Below are positions 14,081 through 20,498 of a stretch of 20,498 nucleotides of DNA, in pieces (the first letter of the stretch is position 1; each line of letters begins with the position of its first letter). Source of the DNA: Candidatus Segatella caccae (GTDB taxonomy: Bacteria > Bacteroidota > Bacteroidia > Bacteroidales > Bacteroidaceae); contig USOQ01000047.1 of assembly GCA_900556395.1 (NCBI GenBank), positions 1 to 20,498 of the forward strand. Reading direction: 5' to 3'. Both the position numbers and the translations under genes were made by a program. A model generated the notes under the pieces. The model was not told where the DNA came from, did not search any database, and saw nothing but the letters and a program-made list of their open reading frames with translations.

Positions 14081-14088
14081 CAAAAGTA
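14081..14088 (-). promoter_or_regulatory. Promoter (-7 box) of metY
   Basis: The complement of CAAAAGTA reads TACTTTTG, followed by TGCTAC, fitting TAnnTTTG about 50 bases before the metY-like ATG. No clear -33 element is seen. Confidence 0.5.
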
Positions 14089-14174
14089 CAATAAAAGTAA
14101 CAAATTCCATCATTTCTTCGCATTTTTTTATTTCAAATGTTCTTCTGATCCAAACAAAGAAACCATTGTAACGC

Positions 14175-14205
14175 AAAAAGTCTGCCCGATAGGGACAGAC
14201 TTTTT
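14175..14205 (-). terminator. Rho-independent terminator of the porin gene
   Basis: AAAAAGTCTGCCC (14175-14187) pairs with GGGACAGACTTTTT (14192-14205) around a short loop. On the minus strand it lies 16 bases past the porin stop and ends in a U-run. Because A-run and U-run face each other, it could also work on the plus strand, where no gene reaches it. Confidence 0.8.
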
Positions 14206-14220
14206 AAATTTTGGGAATAT

Positions 14221-15267
14221 TCAGAAACGAGTCATAAACTCTATTACTATTTTATCTTTTTCTGAAGTTTTGGCTATTCCTCCGTTACGATAGAAATACT
14301 TCTCGTAGTTGATGCGAATATCAGAGATGAAGGGCTTGGAAAGGCTCAGCGTGACACCTCCTGTAAGACGATGGCGCTTATAGTCGTTGATGATAAGCTC
14401 GCCCAGATCATCGTCGGTGGCATTGTAACGAGAGCCATCGCTGTGGTCGCTCATGAAGTCGTAGCGCAACAAGGGCGACACCTTTTTGATGAGGCGCGTG
14501 CGCACAGGGATGTCGTAGTTGATGAAGCCATCGAAGGCATGTACGTCGTGAAACGCATTGTGAGAGTAATGCTTGTAGAGATACTCCACCTCGGCAAGGA
14601 ATCCACCCCGATGAAAGGTAAGACCTGCATCATACATGGTGACTGTCACATCGGAGGGCTTAATCTTCTGCGTACTCAGCACGAGGTTGACATTGGGGAA
14701 GAGAAACTGTGCCTTGGCTGAATAGTTGATACCCTTGGTCCAGTAGTCTTTCTGATTGGTGAGTCCTGAACCATTGAAGATGCCTGCATTCACCACGATG
14801 GGGAAACCTACGTTCCAGGTGTAACCCACCTCGGCTCCTACGTCGCGCACATTGCCCACCTGCTTGGCTATGAATGACCGATTGGCAAAATACTGCTGAT
14901 GGGGCGAACGATGGGCATCGATGGTGAAAGGCACGCGCTCCTGACCGATGGTAAACTGCAAGGTGCTCCAGGGCTTGATGCGTGTGTAGGCATCAAGCAT
15001 CTTGATCTTTCCTTCATCACAGAGATCAATCTCTGCCTTGTAGCTCACTTCGCGTGTGACATTACCCGAAACACTGACGCGCGCAGTGCGCACCTCGAAA
15101 CGTCCCTCTCCCTCTTCGGTTTGATACTCATACTTCGAGCGGATGGTTCCGTTAATTTTAGGCATTCTGTCTACTTTCTCTTCTTCGCCATTGTCATACT
15201 TCTGTGCTTGGGCTGTCATCGCAAGTAACGAGAGCAGCAACAGCATGGTGGTCGTTTTCTTATTCAT
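14221..15267 (-). CDS. OprO/OprP-type outer-membrane porin
   Basis: This 348-residue outer-membrane beta-barrel has a signal peptide (MNKKTTT, hydrophobic LLLLSLLAM, cleavage after AQA at about 22) and ends in the aromatic residue needed for barrel assembly (MTRF). Alternating strands are visible throughout, for example GRFEVRTARVSVSGNV (54-69) and VSYKAEIDLCDEG. The sequence LQFTIGQERVPFT (about 103-115) is typical of Pseudomonas OprP/OprO-like phosphate- or polyphosphate-selective porins. Substrate preference is inferred from family only; Bacteroidetes members are diverse. It is divergent from the LRR gene and two genes from ppk and ppx. Confidence 0.85.
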   Translation of the reverse strand: MNKKTTTMLLLLSLLAMTAQAQKYDNGEEEKVDRMPKINGTIRSKYEYQTEEGEGRFEVRTARVSVSGNVTREVSYKAEIDLCDEGKIKMLDAYTRIKPWSTLQFTIGQERVPFTIDAHRSPHQQYFANRSFIAKQVGNVRDVGAEVGYTWNVGFPIVVNAGIFNGSGLTNQKDYWTKGINYSAKAQFLFPNVNLVLSTQKIKPSDVTVTMYDAGLTFHRGGFLAEVEYLYKHYSHNAFHDVHAFDGFINYDIPVRTRLIKKVSPLLRYDFMSDHSDGSRYNATDDDLGELIINDYKRHRLTGGVTLSLSKPFISDIRINYEKYFYRNGGIAKTSEKDKIVIEFMTRF

Positions 15268-15300
15268 TATATTATTTTATTTGCTGATTTTTCTCGGCTG

Positions 15301-15308
15301 CAAAGTTA
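15301..15308 (-). promoter_or_regulatory. Promoter (-7 box) of the porin gene
   Basis: The complement of CAAAGTTA reads TAACTTTG followed by CAGCCG, fitting TAnnTTTG about 34 bases before the porin ATG. The -33 region is weak, which may indicate activator dependence. Confidence 0.5.
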
Positions 15309-15457
15309 TATAAAAAAAGTTACTATCATACGACACTGACGTTACAAAATAATGACAATCATGAAATACGATCACAACACACAAACTGTAACATCGTTGT
15401 AACATAATCGTCACAGACACGTAATCGACTTTACGCCCCTCTTTATGATTATCGTTG

Positions 15458-15465
15458 TACCTTTG
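15458..15465 (+). promoter_or_regulatory. Promoter (-7 box) of the LRR gene
   Basis: TACCTTTGCACCC contains a canonical -7 box 41 bases before the ATG at 15507. The -33 region lacks TTG. No second promoter is evident before ppk, so ppk may be cotranscribed from here. Confidence 0.6.
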
Positions 15466-15506
15466 CACCCAGATTGAATCGTCAAAACATTTTAAATTCA
15501 AAATAG

Positions 15507-16169
15507 ATGAAAGAGAACAAGAAAGCAATCTTAGAGATTCTCAAGAAGAAATCTAAAAAGGATGGGAAATTTGAAAACTTAGTGCTCAACCTCGCCTTGC
15601 AGAAAATTGACAGCGACAGTTTTGAGTTTGATGGTGATGCTGTATATACTGCCGACAAAAAGCGACTGGTGTACTGCATGAGTCAGAATGAGCAGTTCAC
15701 CATTCCAGAGGGAGTAATTATCATCGGAGAGATGGCATTTCGAGGCAAAAAACAACTCAAATATATCAATATCCCCAACAGCGTGAAAGAGATAGAGCAC
15801 GATGCTTTCTATGATTGTGACGAACTGGATAACGTATTTATTCCTGCTGGCGTGAAAGAGGTGAAGAGCTATGCCTTCGCTGAGTGTGATAAACTCAAAA
15901 AAATAACCTTTGCAGGAACACCAAGCAAACTGAGCCGTCATGCCTTTGATGACTGCGACTTGCTTCACAACATCATAGTGCCTGAAGGTGCGGGCAAGTT
16001 CTTCCGCAAATCACTCCACTTTATCAATGGAGACACTGACTTCCTCGTTATCGAAAAGACTGAAAAAAAAGTAAACACACCTACTGCTCCCAAATCAGAA
16101 AAACAATCTAAAAAGAAAGAAGAAAAAGAAGTTTCTAAGAAGAAAGAGAATTCTAAAAAAGAGGAATAA
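15507..16169 (+). CDS. BspA-type leucine-rich-repeat protein with Lys/Glu/Ser-rich tail
   Basis: This 220-residue protein has no signal peptide; its N terminus is lysine-rich (MKENKKAILEILKKKSKKDG). About four BspA/LRR_5 repeats follow at residues 62-160, seen in IPEGVIIIGEMAFRG, INIPNSVKEIEHDAFYDC, FIPAGVKEVKSYAFAEC and FAGTPSKLSRHAFDDC. The last 25 residues (196-220) hold 11 Lys, 7 Glu and 4 Ser, so they should be disordered and highly charged. Most BspA proteins are secreted adhesins; this one looks cytoplasmic. It lies between the divergent porin and ppk. Its stop codon abuts the truncated repeat copy E. The function is unknown. Confidence 0.8.
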   Translation: MKENKKAILEILKKKSKKDGKFENLVLNLALQKIDSDSFEFDGDAVYTADKKRLVYCMSQNEQFTIPEGVIIIGEMAFRGKKQLKYINIPNSVKEIEHDAFYDCDELDNVFIPAGVKEVKSYAFAECDKLKKITFAGTPSKLSRHAFDDCDLLHNIIVPEGAGKFFRKSLHFINGDTDFLVIEKTEKKVNTPTAPKSEKQSKKKEEKEVSKKKENSKKEE

Positions 16170-16298
16170 CTTAACTTCCAGAACGACCATAGGGAGTGAT
16201 AACTTTTTTAACCTCAATCAATTCCCTCACTTGCGAAACTTGGAATAATAACCATTAGCTATTGCTTCAAATAGCCGTAGGGAGTAAGAACTTCGTAT
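16165..16298 (-). repeat. Dispersed palindromic element, copy E (truncated, two inverted cores)
   Basis: Read on the minus strand, 16171-16212 gives AAAAAGTTATCACTCC then CTATGGTCG, the family core. The left-end motif CCAAGTTTCGCAAG matches the end at 16229-16243. The right half is missing: homology stops at the TAA of the LRR gene. A second, more diverged core (TACTCCCTACGG, then GAAGCAATAGCTAATGG on the minus strand) lies at 16251-16294. No flanking duplication is evident. Confidence 0.7.
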
Positions 16299-16368
16299 AG
16301 TCATCCAACTTCTTCGAAAAATATACTCTTAAAAATCTCTCAATACAACCACAAAAAAAAGTAAGATT

Positions 16369-18399
16369 ATGACAAAGCTGGAAGTCATGAAAAAAGCATA
16401 TGTAGAACGCGACGTGAGCTGGATGTATTTCAACCATCGCATCCTACAGGAAGCAGAAAAAGAGTTTGTCCCCCTGTTGGAACGACTCTCTTTCCTCGGT
16501 ATCTACTCCAACAACCTCGACGAGTTCTTCCGTGTACGAGTGGCATCACTCAACCGCATGCTGGAACGCAAGCTCGACAAAGACACCGAACAGCAGATCA
16601 AGAAATCACTCAAAACCATCAATAAGCTCAATGAATCTTATTCCAAAGAATACACTGAGGCGGTGGATAAAGTTTTCGAAGAGTTGGAAACCCACAAGAT
16701 TCGCCTCGTTACCGAAGCCAACCTCAACGACGAGCAGAAGGACTTCCTGTCGCAGTTCTTCTACGACAAACTCAATGGCTCTGTCAATCCCATCTGGCTG
16801 TCGGAAATAGAAGATCTCACTGTGCTGGAAGACAACCGCATCTACCTCATCGTCGAGAAATGCGAGAAGAAAGACAACAAGAAGAAATACGCCATCGTCA
16901 AAGTGCCCGACCGCATATACGGACGATGGGTGAAAATACCTTCCAGCGACGGCTTCGACAACATCATGTATCTCGACGATGTGATACGTTACTGTCTGCC
17001 ACTGGTCTTCTTAGGGTTCAAAGAGAGCACCTACAGAGCCTACAGCTTCAAGTTCACCAAAGACGCTGAGATGGAGATGGACAACGATGCCGACTTTGGC
17101 ACCATGGAGAAGATTGCCTTGGGTGTGAACAGTCGCAAGAAGGGCGAAGCCGTGCGCGTCATCTACGACCACGAAATGCCACGTGAGATGCAGCGAAAAC
17201 TGCGCGACCGTCTCAACACCAAAGAGCTCGACGCCTCGCTTGCCGGTGGCAGATATCAGAACCACAAGGACCTGATGTCGTTCCCCGACTGTGGCCGCAA
17301 TGACTTGAAATACGACAAGTGGACACCCATCATGAAGCCCGAGTTCGTATCCAATGAGAGCATCCTCGACCAGATACGCCAGAAAGACCGCTTCATCCAT
17401 GTACCCTATCACAACTTCAACGGCTACATCCGTGTATTGCGCGAGGCAGCCATCAAGCCCGAAGTCAAATCCATCAAGACCACCCTCTATCGTCTGGCCA
17501 AGGACTCCAAGGTGGTCAAGGCACTCATCACAGCAGCCCGCAACGGCAAGAAGGTAACAGCCGTGGTAGAGTTGCTCGCCCGATTCGACGAGGAGAGCAA
17601 CATCAAGTGGAGCAAGCGAATGCAGGAGGAAGGCGTCAACGTCATCTTTGGCGTGGAAGGACTGAAGATCCACTCCAAACTGCTCTACATAGAATCCAAG
17701 AAAGGCAACATTGCCTGCATCGGAACGGGCAACTTCCATGAGGGCAACGCCAAGATCTATACCGACTATCTGATGATGACAGCCCGTCCTAAAATCGTCA
17801 ACGAGGTGGCAAAGGTCTTCGACTTCATCGACCGCCCCTTCTCCCCCTTCCGCTTCAGCGAGTTGCTCGTATCGCCCAACTCCATGAAGAGCCGCATACT
17901 CCGCATGCTCGACACCGAGATAAGGAATGCAAGCGAGGGCAAGGAGGCTTGGGTGAAGATCAAGATCAACCACATCACCGATACCGACATGGTGACCAAG
18001 CTCTACCAGGCCTCCAAGGCAGGCGTGAAGATAGACATCGTGATACGTGGCAACTGCTCACTCGTACCGGGCATCAAGGGCCTGAGCGAGAACATACGCT
18101 GTGTGGGCATCATCGACCGATACTTGGAGCACAGCCGCATCCTCATCTTTGCCAATGGCGGAAAACCAAGATACTTCCTTGGCTCTGCCGACTGGATGCC
18201 GAGAAACCTGCTGAACCGTATCGAGGTGCTTACCCCAGTGTACGACGAGGAGCTTCAGGCCGACCTGATGCGCACCATCTCTTATGGCATGAGAGATACC
18301 ACGAATGGCCGCTTCGTCGACGGCAAGGGCACCAACAACTTTGTCGAGGGAGAGCCTTTCCGCAGTCAGCAAGAACTTTACAAGGAATACAAGAAGTAG
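16369..18399 (+). CDS. ppk: Polyphosphate kinase 1
   Basis: PPK1 reversibly polymerises the gamma-phosphate of ATP into inorganic polyphosphate. The 676-residue protein has the full PPK1 layout: N domain (YVERDVSWMYFNHRIL, 11-26), head domain, and two C-terminal phospholipase D-like domains. The autophosphorylated histidine is H435 (GLKIHSKL), the same number as in E. coli, and the second histidine is H588 (YLEHSRI). TTLYRLAKDS (371-380) and FSPFRFSELL (491-500) also fit. M7 at 16387 is an alternative start just before the conserved part. It is followed by ppx after 187 bases occupied by repeat copy D; the leader region holds copy E and no clear promoter. Confidence 0.97.
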   Translation: MTKLEVMKKAYVERDVSWMYFNHRILQEAEKEFVPLLERLSFLGIYSNNLDEFFRVRVASLNRMLERKLDKDTEQQIKKSLKTINKLNESYSKEYTEAVDKVFEELETHKIRLVTEANLNDEQKDFLSQFFYDKLNGSVNPIWLSEIEDLTVLEDNRIYLIVEKCEKKDNKKKYAIVKVPDRIYGRWVKIPSSDGFDNIMYLDDVIRYCLPLVFLGFKESTYRAYSFKFTKDAEMEMDNDADFGTMEKIALGVNSRKKGEAVRVIYDHEMPREMQRKLRDRLNTKELDASLAGGRYQNHKDLMSFPDCGRNDLKYDKWTPIMKPEFVSNESILDQIRQKDRFIHVPYHNFNGYIRVLREAAIKPEVKSIKTTLYRLAKDSKVVKALITAARNGKKVTAVVELLARFDEESNIKWSKRMQEEGVNVIFGVEGLKIHSKLLYIESKKGNIACIGTGNFHEGNAKIYTDYLMMTARPKIVNEVAKVFDFIDRPFSPFRFSELLVSPNSMKSRILRMLDTEIRNASEGKEAWVKIKINHITDTDMVTKLYQASKAGVKIDIVIRGNCSLVPGIKGLSENIRCVGIIDRYLEHSRILIFANGGKPRYFLGSADWMPRNLLNRIEVLTPVYDEELQADLMRTISYGMRDTTNGRFVDGKGTNNFVEGEPFRSQQELYKEYKK

Positions 18400-18401
18400 A
18401 G

Positions 18402-18565
18402 TTAGAGAAGTTTTTTAAAAGAAGTTATAGAAGTTAAAGAAGTTATCACTCCCTTCGGTCGTTAGAAGTTAAAGCCAACAGCCTTGAGGGAATGGGGAAG
18501 GGTCAAGTCCACAAAAGCATATGGCTCTAACTTCTCTAACTTCTTTAACTTCCCTAACTTCTAAA
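18402..18565 (+). repeat. Dispersed palindromic element, copy D, inside the ppk-ppx gap
   Basis: This copy has the core CTCCCTTCGGTCG (18450-18462), GAAGTTAAAGCCAACAGCC (18465-18483), an inner stem pairing 18466-18477 with 18522-18533, and the block AAGTCCACAAAAG (18505-18517). The bases 18505-18534 match 12443-12472 of copy C at 28 of 30 positions. The outer arms are runs of AAGAAGTTA-type units facing TAACTTCT-type units. The terminal TTTCGCA motif of copies B and C is missing, so the ends are eroded or differ. It starts directly after the ppk stop and ends 21 bases before ppx. Confidence 0.8.
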
Positions 18566-18586
18566 CATTAAACACTAAACACAACA

Positions 18587-19486
18587 ATGAATTTAGCAGC
18601 AATAGACATCGGCTCCAACGGAGCCCGACTCCTCATCAAACGCTTCGACCCCGAAGCCCACAGAGAGGAAGACCGTATCAAGAAAGTCATGTTCATACGC
18701 GTTCCCCTTCGTTTGGGAAAGGACGTCTTCACCCTTGGAAAGATATCCAAGGAACGCGAAAAGATGATGCTCCACATGATGAAAGGCTTCAAGCAGTTTA
18801 TGAAGCTCAACGATGTGGAAGCCTTCCGCGCCTGTGCCACATCGGCCATGCGAGATGCCGAGAACGGCAAGAAGGTACTCAAGAAAATAGAGAAACAGAC
18901 AGGCATCAAACTCGAAATCATCAAGGGGCAAGAGGAAGCTCAACTGCTCTACAATAATCTGGTGGAAAAAACAGACTCCAACGAGGGCAACTTTGCCTAT
19001 ATCGACGTGGGAGGCGGATCTACGGAGGTGTCGCTCATACACGATGGTAATCTTGCCGAAAGTTTCTCCTACGACATGGGTACCCTGAGAATGCTCAGCG
19101 GAAGAGTGACGACAGAGACAGAAGAACTCTTCAAGCAAAACCTCACTAAATACGCACAGCAGTATGGTAACATACAAATCATCGGTTCGGGTGGAAACAT
19201 CAACAAACTCAACAAACTGGCTCGACACAGCAAAAACGCAAACAAAGTGCTGACACTCGCAGAACTGAAACGGCTACACCAAATGATGCAGCCACTGAGC
19301 ATCGAGGAACGGGAGATTTCATTCTGCCTGAAAGAAGACCGAGCTGACGTCATCATACCTGCTGCAGAAATCTTCATCAAAGCCTGCGAATACTTGCAAT
19401 GCGACTCCATCATGGTACCTAACATATCGCTCGCCGACTCCATCGTTGACGGACTCTACGAGAAAACCCAGCAAGCTAAGGATTAA
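18587..19486 (+). CDS. ppx: Ppx/GppA family phosphatase (exopolyphosphatase)
   Basis: Ppx/GppA enzymes remove terminal phosphate from polyphosphate or from pppGpp. The 299-residue protein has the ASKHA actin-like fold: phosphate 1 motif DIGSNGARLLI (7-17), the ATSAMRDA segment (84-91), GQEEA (114-118) and the second phosphate loop DVGGGSTE (140-147). It is the short two-domain form without the C-terminal HD-like extension of E. coli Ppx. The position directly after ppk supports exopolyphosphatase over pppGpp hydrolase, but that is inference. No promoter is seen in the gap, so it is probably cotranscribed with ppk. A weak terminator follows. Confidence 0.9.
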   Translation: MNLAAIDIGSNGARLLIKRFDPEAHREEDRIKKVMFIRVPLRLGKDVFTLGKISKEREKMMLHMMKGFKQFMKLNDVEAFRACATSAMRDAENGKKVLKKIEKQTGIKLEIIKGQEEAQLLYNNLVEKTDSNEGNFAYIDVGGGSTEVSLIHDGNLAESFSYDMGTLRMLSGRVTTETEELFKQNLTKYAQQYGNIQIIGSGGNINKLNKLARHSKNANKVLTLAELKRLHQMMQPLSIEEREISFCLKEDRADVIIPAAEIFIKACEYLQCDSIMVPNISLADSIVDGLYEKTQQAKD

Positions 19487-19495
19487 TACTCCTTT

Positions 19496-19517
19496 GCCCG
19501 TTGGGCTTTTCTTTTTT
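19496..19517 (+). terminator. Probable rho-independent terminator of ppx
   Basis: GCCC (19496-19499) pairs with GGGC (19503-19506) around GTT, followed by the U-rich TTTTCTTTTTT. The stem is only 4 bp but GC-only, 10 bases past the ppx stop. Confidence 0.5.
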
Positions 19518-19582
19518 ATGCTCCAAAAGCTTATCTACACGCGACTACGAAAGACACGTTTATCCAAAAAAGTGCTGATTTA

Positions 19583-19614
19583 TTTGTGTAATACACAAAA
19601 AAATACTACTTTTG
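19583..19614 (+). promoter_or_regulatory. Strong etfB promoter with internal palindrome
   Basis: TTTG (19583-19586), 20 bases and TACTTTTG (19607-19614) match the consensus closely, with a start near 19621 and a leader of about 58 bases. A perfect inverted repeat, TTTGTGT (19583-19589) and ACACAAA (19593-19599) around AAT, overlaps the -33 element and spacer. It resembles Crp/Fnr-type half sites (TGTG, CACA). Confidence 0.7.
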
Positions 19615-19678
19615 CGCCTGTGTTCCTTACGTAACACTAACAAACTTAGATAATAATAACAATAACCAATTTATTAAT

Positions 19679-20498
19679 ATGAGTTTAAAAATTGTAGTAC
19701 TTGCCAAGCAAGTACCTGACACAAGAAATGTGGGTAAGGATGCGATGACCGCTGAAGGTACAGTAAATCGCGCCGCCCTTCCTGCAATCTTCAATCCTGA
19801 AGATTTGAACGCATTGGAGCAGGCTCTTCGATTGAAAGAGCAGAATCCTGGTTCTACTGTTGGTATTCTTACTATGGGTCCTCCACGTGCTGGAGAAATC
19901 ATTCGCCAGGGTCTTTATCGTGGTGCAGATACGGGTTGGTTGCTTACCGACCGTCTCTTTGCTGGTGCGGATACATTGGCTACTTCCTATGCCCTTGCTA
20001 CTGGAATCCAGAAGATTGGTGACGTTGACATCGTGATCGGTGGTCGCCAGGCTATCGATGGTGATACAGCTCAGGTGGGTCCTCAGGTGGCTCAGAAGCT
20101 GGGCTTGAACCAGGTAACCTACGCTGAGGAAATCCTCAAGGTAGAGGATGGCAAGGCTACTATCCGCCGCCTCATCGATGGTGGTGTTGAGACCGTAGAG
20201 GCTCCATTGCCACTGGTAATTACCGTAAACGGAAGTGCTGCTCCATGTCGCCCATGCAACGTGAAGCTCGTGATGAAATACAAATACGCTACTTGCCCTA
20301 TGGAGCGCAAGGGTGATGAGCCTTGGGCCAACCTCTATGAGGAGCGTCCTTACCTGACTCTGAACCAGTGGAGCGTGGCCGATGTTGACGGCGACCCTGC
20401 ACAGTGCGGTTTGAGCGGTTCACCTACCAAGGTGAAGGCCGTGAAGAACATCGTGTTCCAGGCTAAGGAAAGCAAGACCTTGACCAGCAGCGATGAGG
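19679..20498 (+). CDS. etfB: Electron transfer flavoprotein beta subunit (5' part, cut by window edge)
   Basis: EtfB carries electrons between dehydrogenases or an electron-bifurcating complex and the quinone or ferredoxin pool, as a heterodimer with EtfA. The frame is open from the ATG at 19679 to the window end (273 codons). It begins MSLKIVVLAKQVPDT, the FixA/EtfB signature, and continues with NPEDLNALEQALRLKE, VGILTMGPPRA and IVIGGRQAIDGDTAQVGPQVAQKLG, the nucleotide-binding region. The C-terminal end is missing; etfA would be expected next. Codon use (GGT, GCT, CGT, CAG, AAG) differs from its neighbours and suggests high expression, in line with its strong promoter. Confidence 0.94.
   Translation, partial: MSLKIVVLAKQVPDTRNVGKDAMTAEGTVNRAALPAIFNPEDLNALEQALRLKEQNPGSTVGILTMGPPRAGEIIRQGLYRGADTGWLLTDRLFAGADTLATSYALATGIQKIGDVDIVIGGRQAIDGDTAQVGPQVAQKLGLNQVTYAEEILKVEDGKATIRRLIDGGVETVEAPLPLVITVNGSAAPCRPCNVKLVMKYKYATCPMERKGDEPWANLYEERPYLTLNQWSVADVDGDPAQCGLSGSPTKVKAVKNIVFQAKESKTLTSSDE

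Noticed and set aside
14032..14170. SAM or other riboswitch upstream of metY
   Set aside because: The leader from the predicted start is about 45 bases and AT-rich; no helix framework is visible.
17011..17973. 320-codon open frame on the minus strand
   Set aside because: It is the antisense shadow of ppk, rich in residues typical of complementary reading of this gene.

Overview
The window looks like a chromosome segment from a Bacteroidales bacterium, most likely Prevotella/Segatella-like. The main reasons are: (1) Bacteroidetes-type promoters (TTTG or TTG, 19-20 nt, TAnnTTTG) in front of most transcription units; (2) A-rich leaders without Shine-Dalgarno sites; (3) a DUF3822-like gene directly upstream of rsmD; (4) a BspA-type leucine-rich-repeat protein; (5) an OprO/OprP-type porin; (6) AT-rich intergenic DNA between moderately GC-rich genes. 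Genus-level placement is inference, since no rRNA or tRNA gene is visible.

Layout. 1-249: tandem AT-rich repeats. 250-1362 (-): gmd, GDP-mannose 4,6-dehydratase. 1663-3126 (-): RecD/UvrD-like helicase. 3182-5031 (+): small membrane protein, DUF3822-like protein and rsmD, ending at a strong bidirectional hairpin. 5123-9412 (-): lipoprotein, dnaG and cardiolipin synthase, probably one operon. 9779-10294 (+): histidine phosphatase. 10769-11527 (+): short-chain dehydrogenase, convergent with a HAD phosphatase (11602-12318, -). 12742-14031 (-): metY-like O-acetylhomoserine sulfhydrylase. 14221-15267 (-): porin, divergent from an LRR protein with a Lys/Glu/Ser tail (15507-16169, +). 16369-19486 (+): ppk and ppx, the polyphosphate synthesis/degradation pair. 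19679-end (+): etfB, cut by the window edge.

The genes are mostly housekeeping. The most unusual content is between them. A family of dispersed palindromic elements of about 150-170 bp recurs in at least five intergenic gaps (A 1490-1646, B 9609-9761, C 12349-12517, D about 18402-18565, E about 16165-16298, plus fragments at 10444-10475 and 10689-10735). Two copies (B and C) have matching imperfect terminal inverted repeats and different perfect flanking direct repeats (9 bp and 7 bp). That is the signature of a non-autonomous transposable element (MITE-like). Copies B and C sit between a recognisable promoter and the start codon, so they became long structured 5' leaders. A second, unrelated palindromic repeat (REPIN-like) lies at 12636-12714.

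A second point of interest is the phosphate neighbourhood: a porin of the phosphate-selective family, an LRR protein with a 25-residue Lys/Glu/Ser-rich tail resembling the PASK clusters that bind or are modified by polyphosphate, then polyphosphate kinase and an Ppx/GppA phosphatase.
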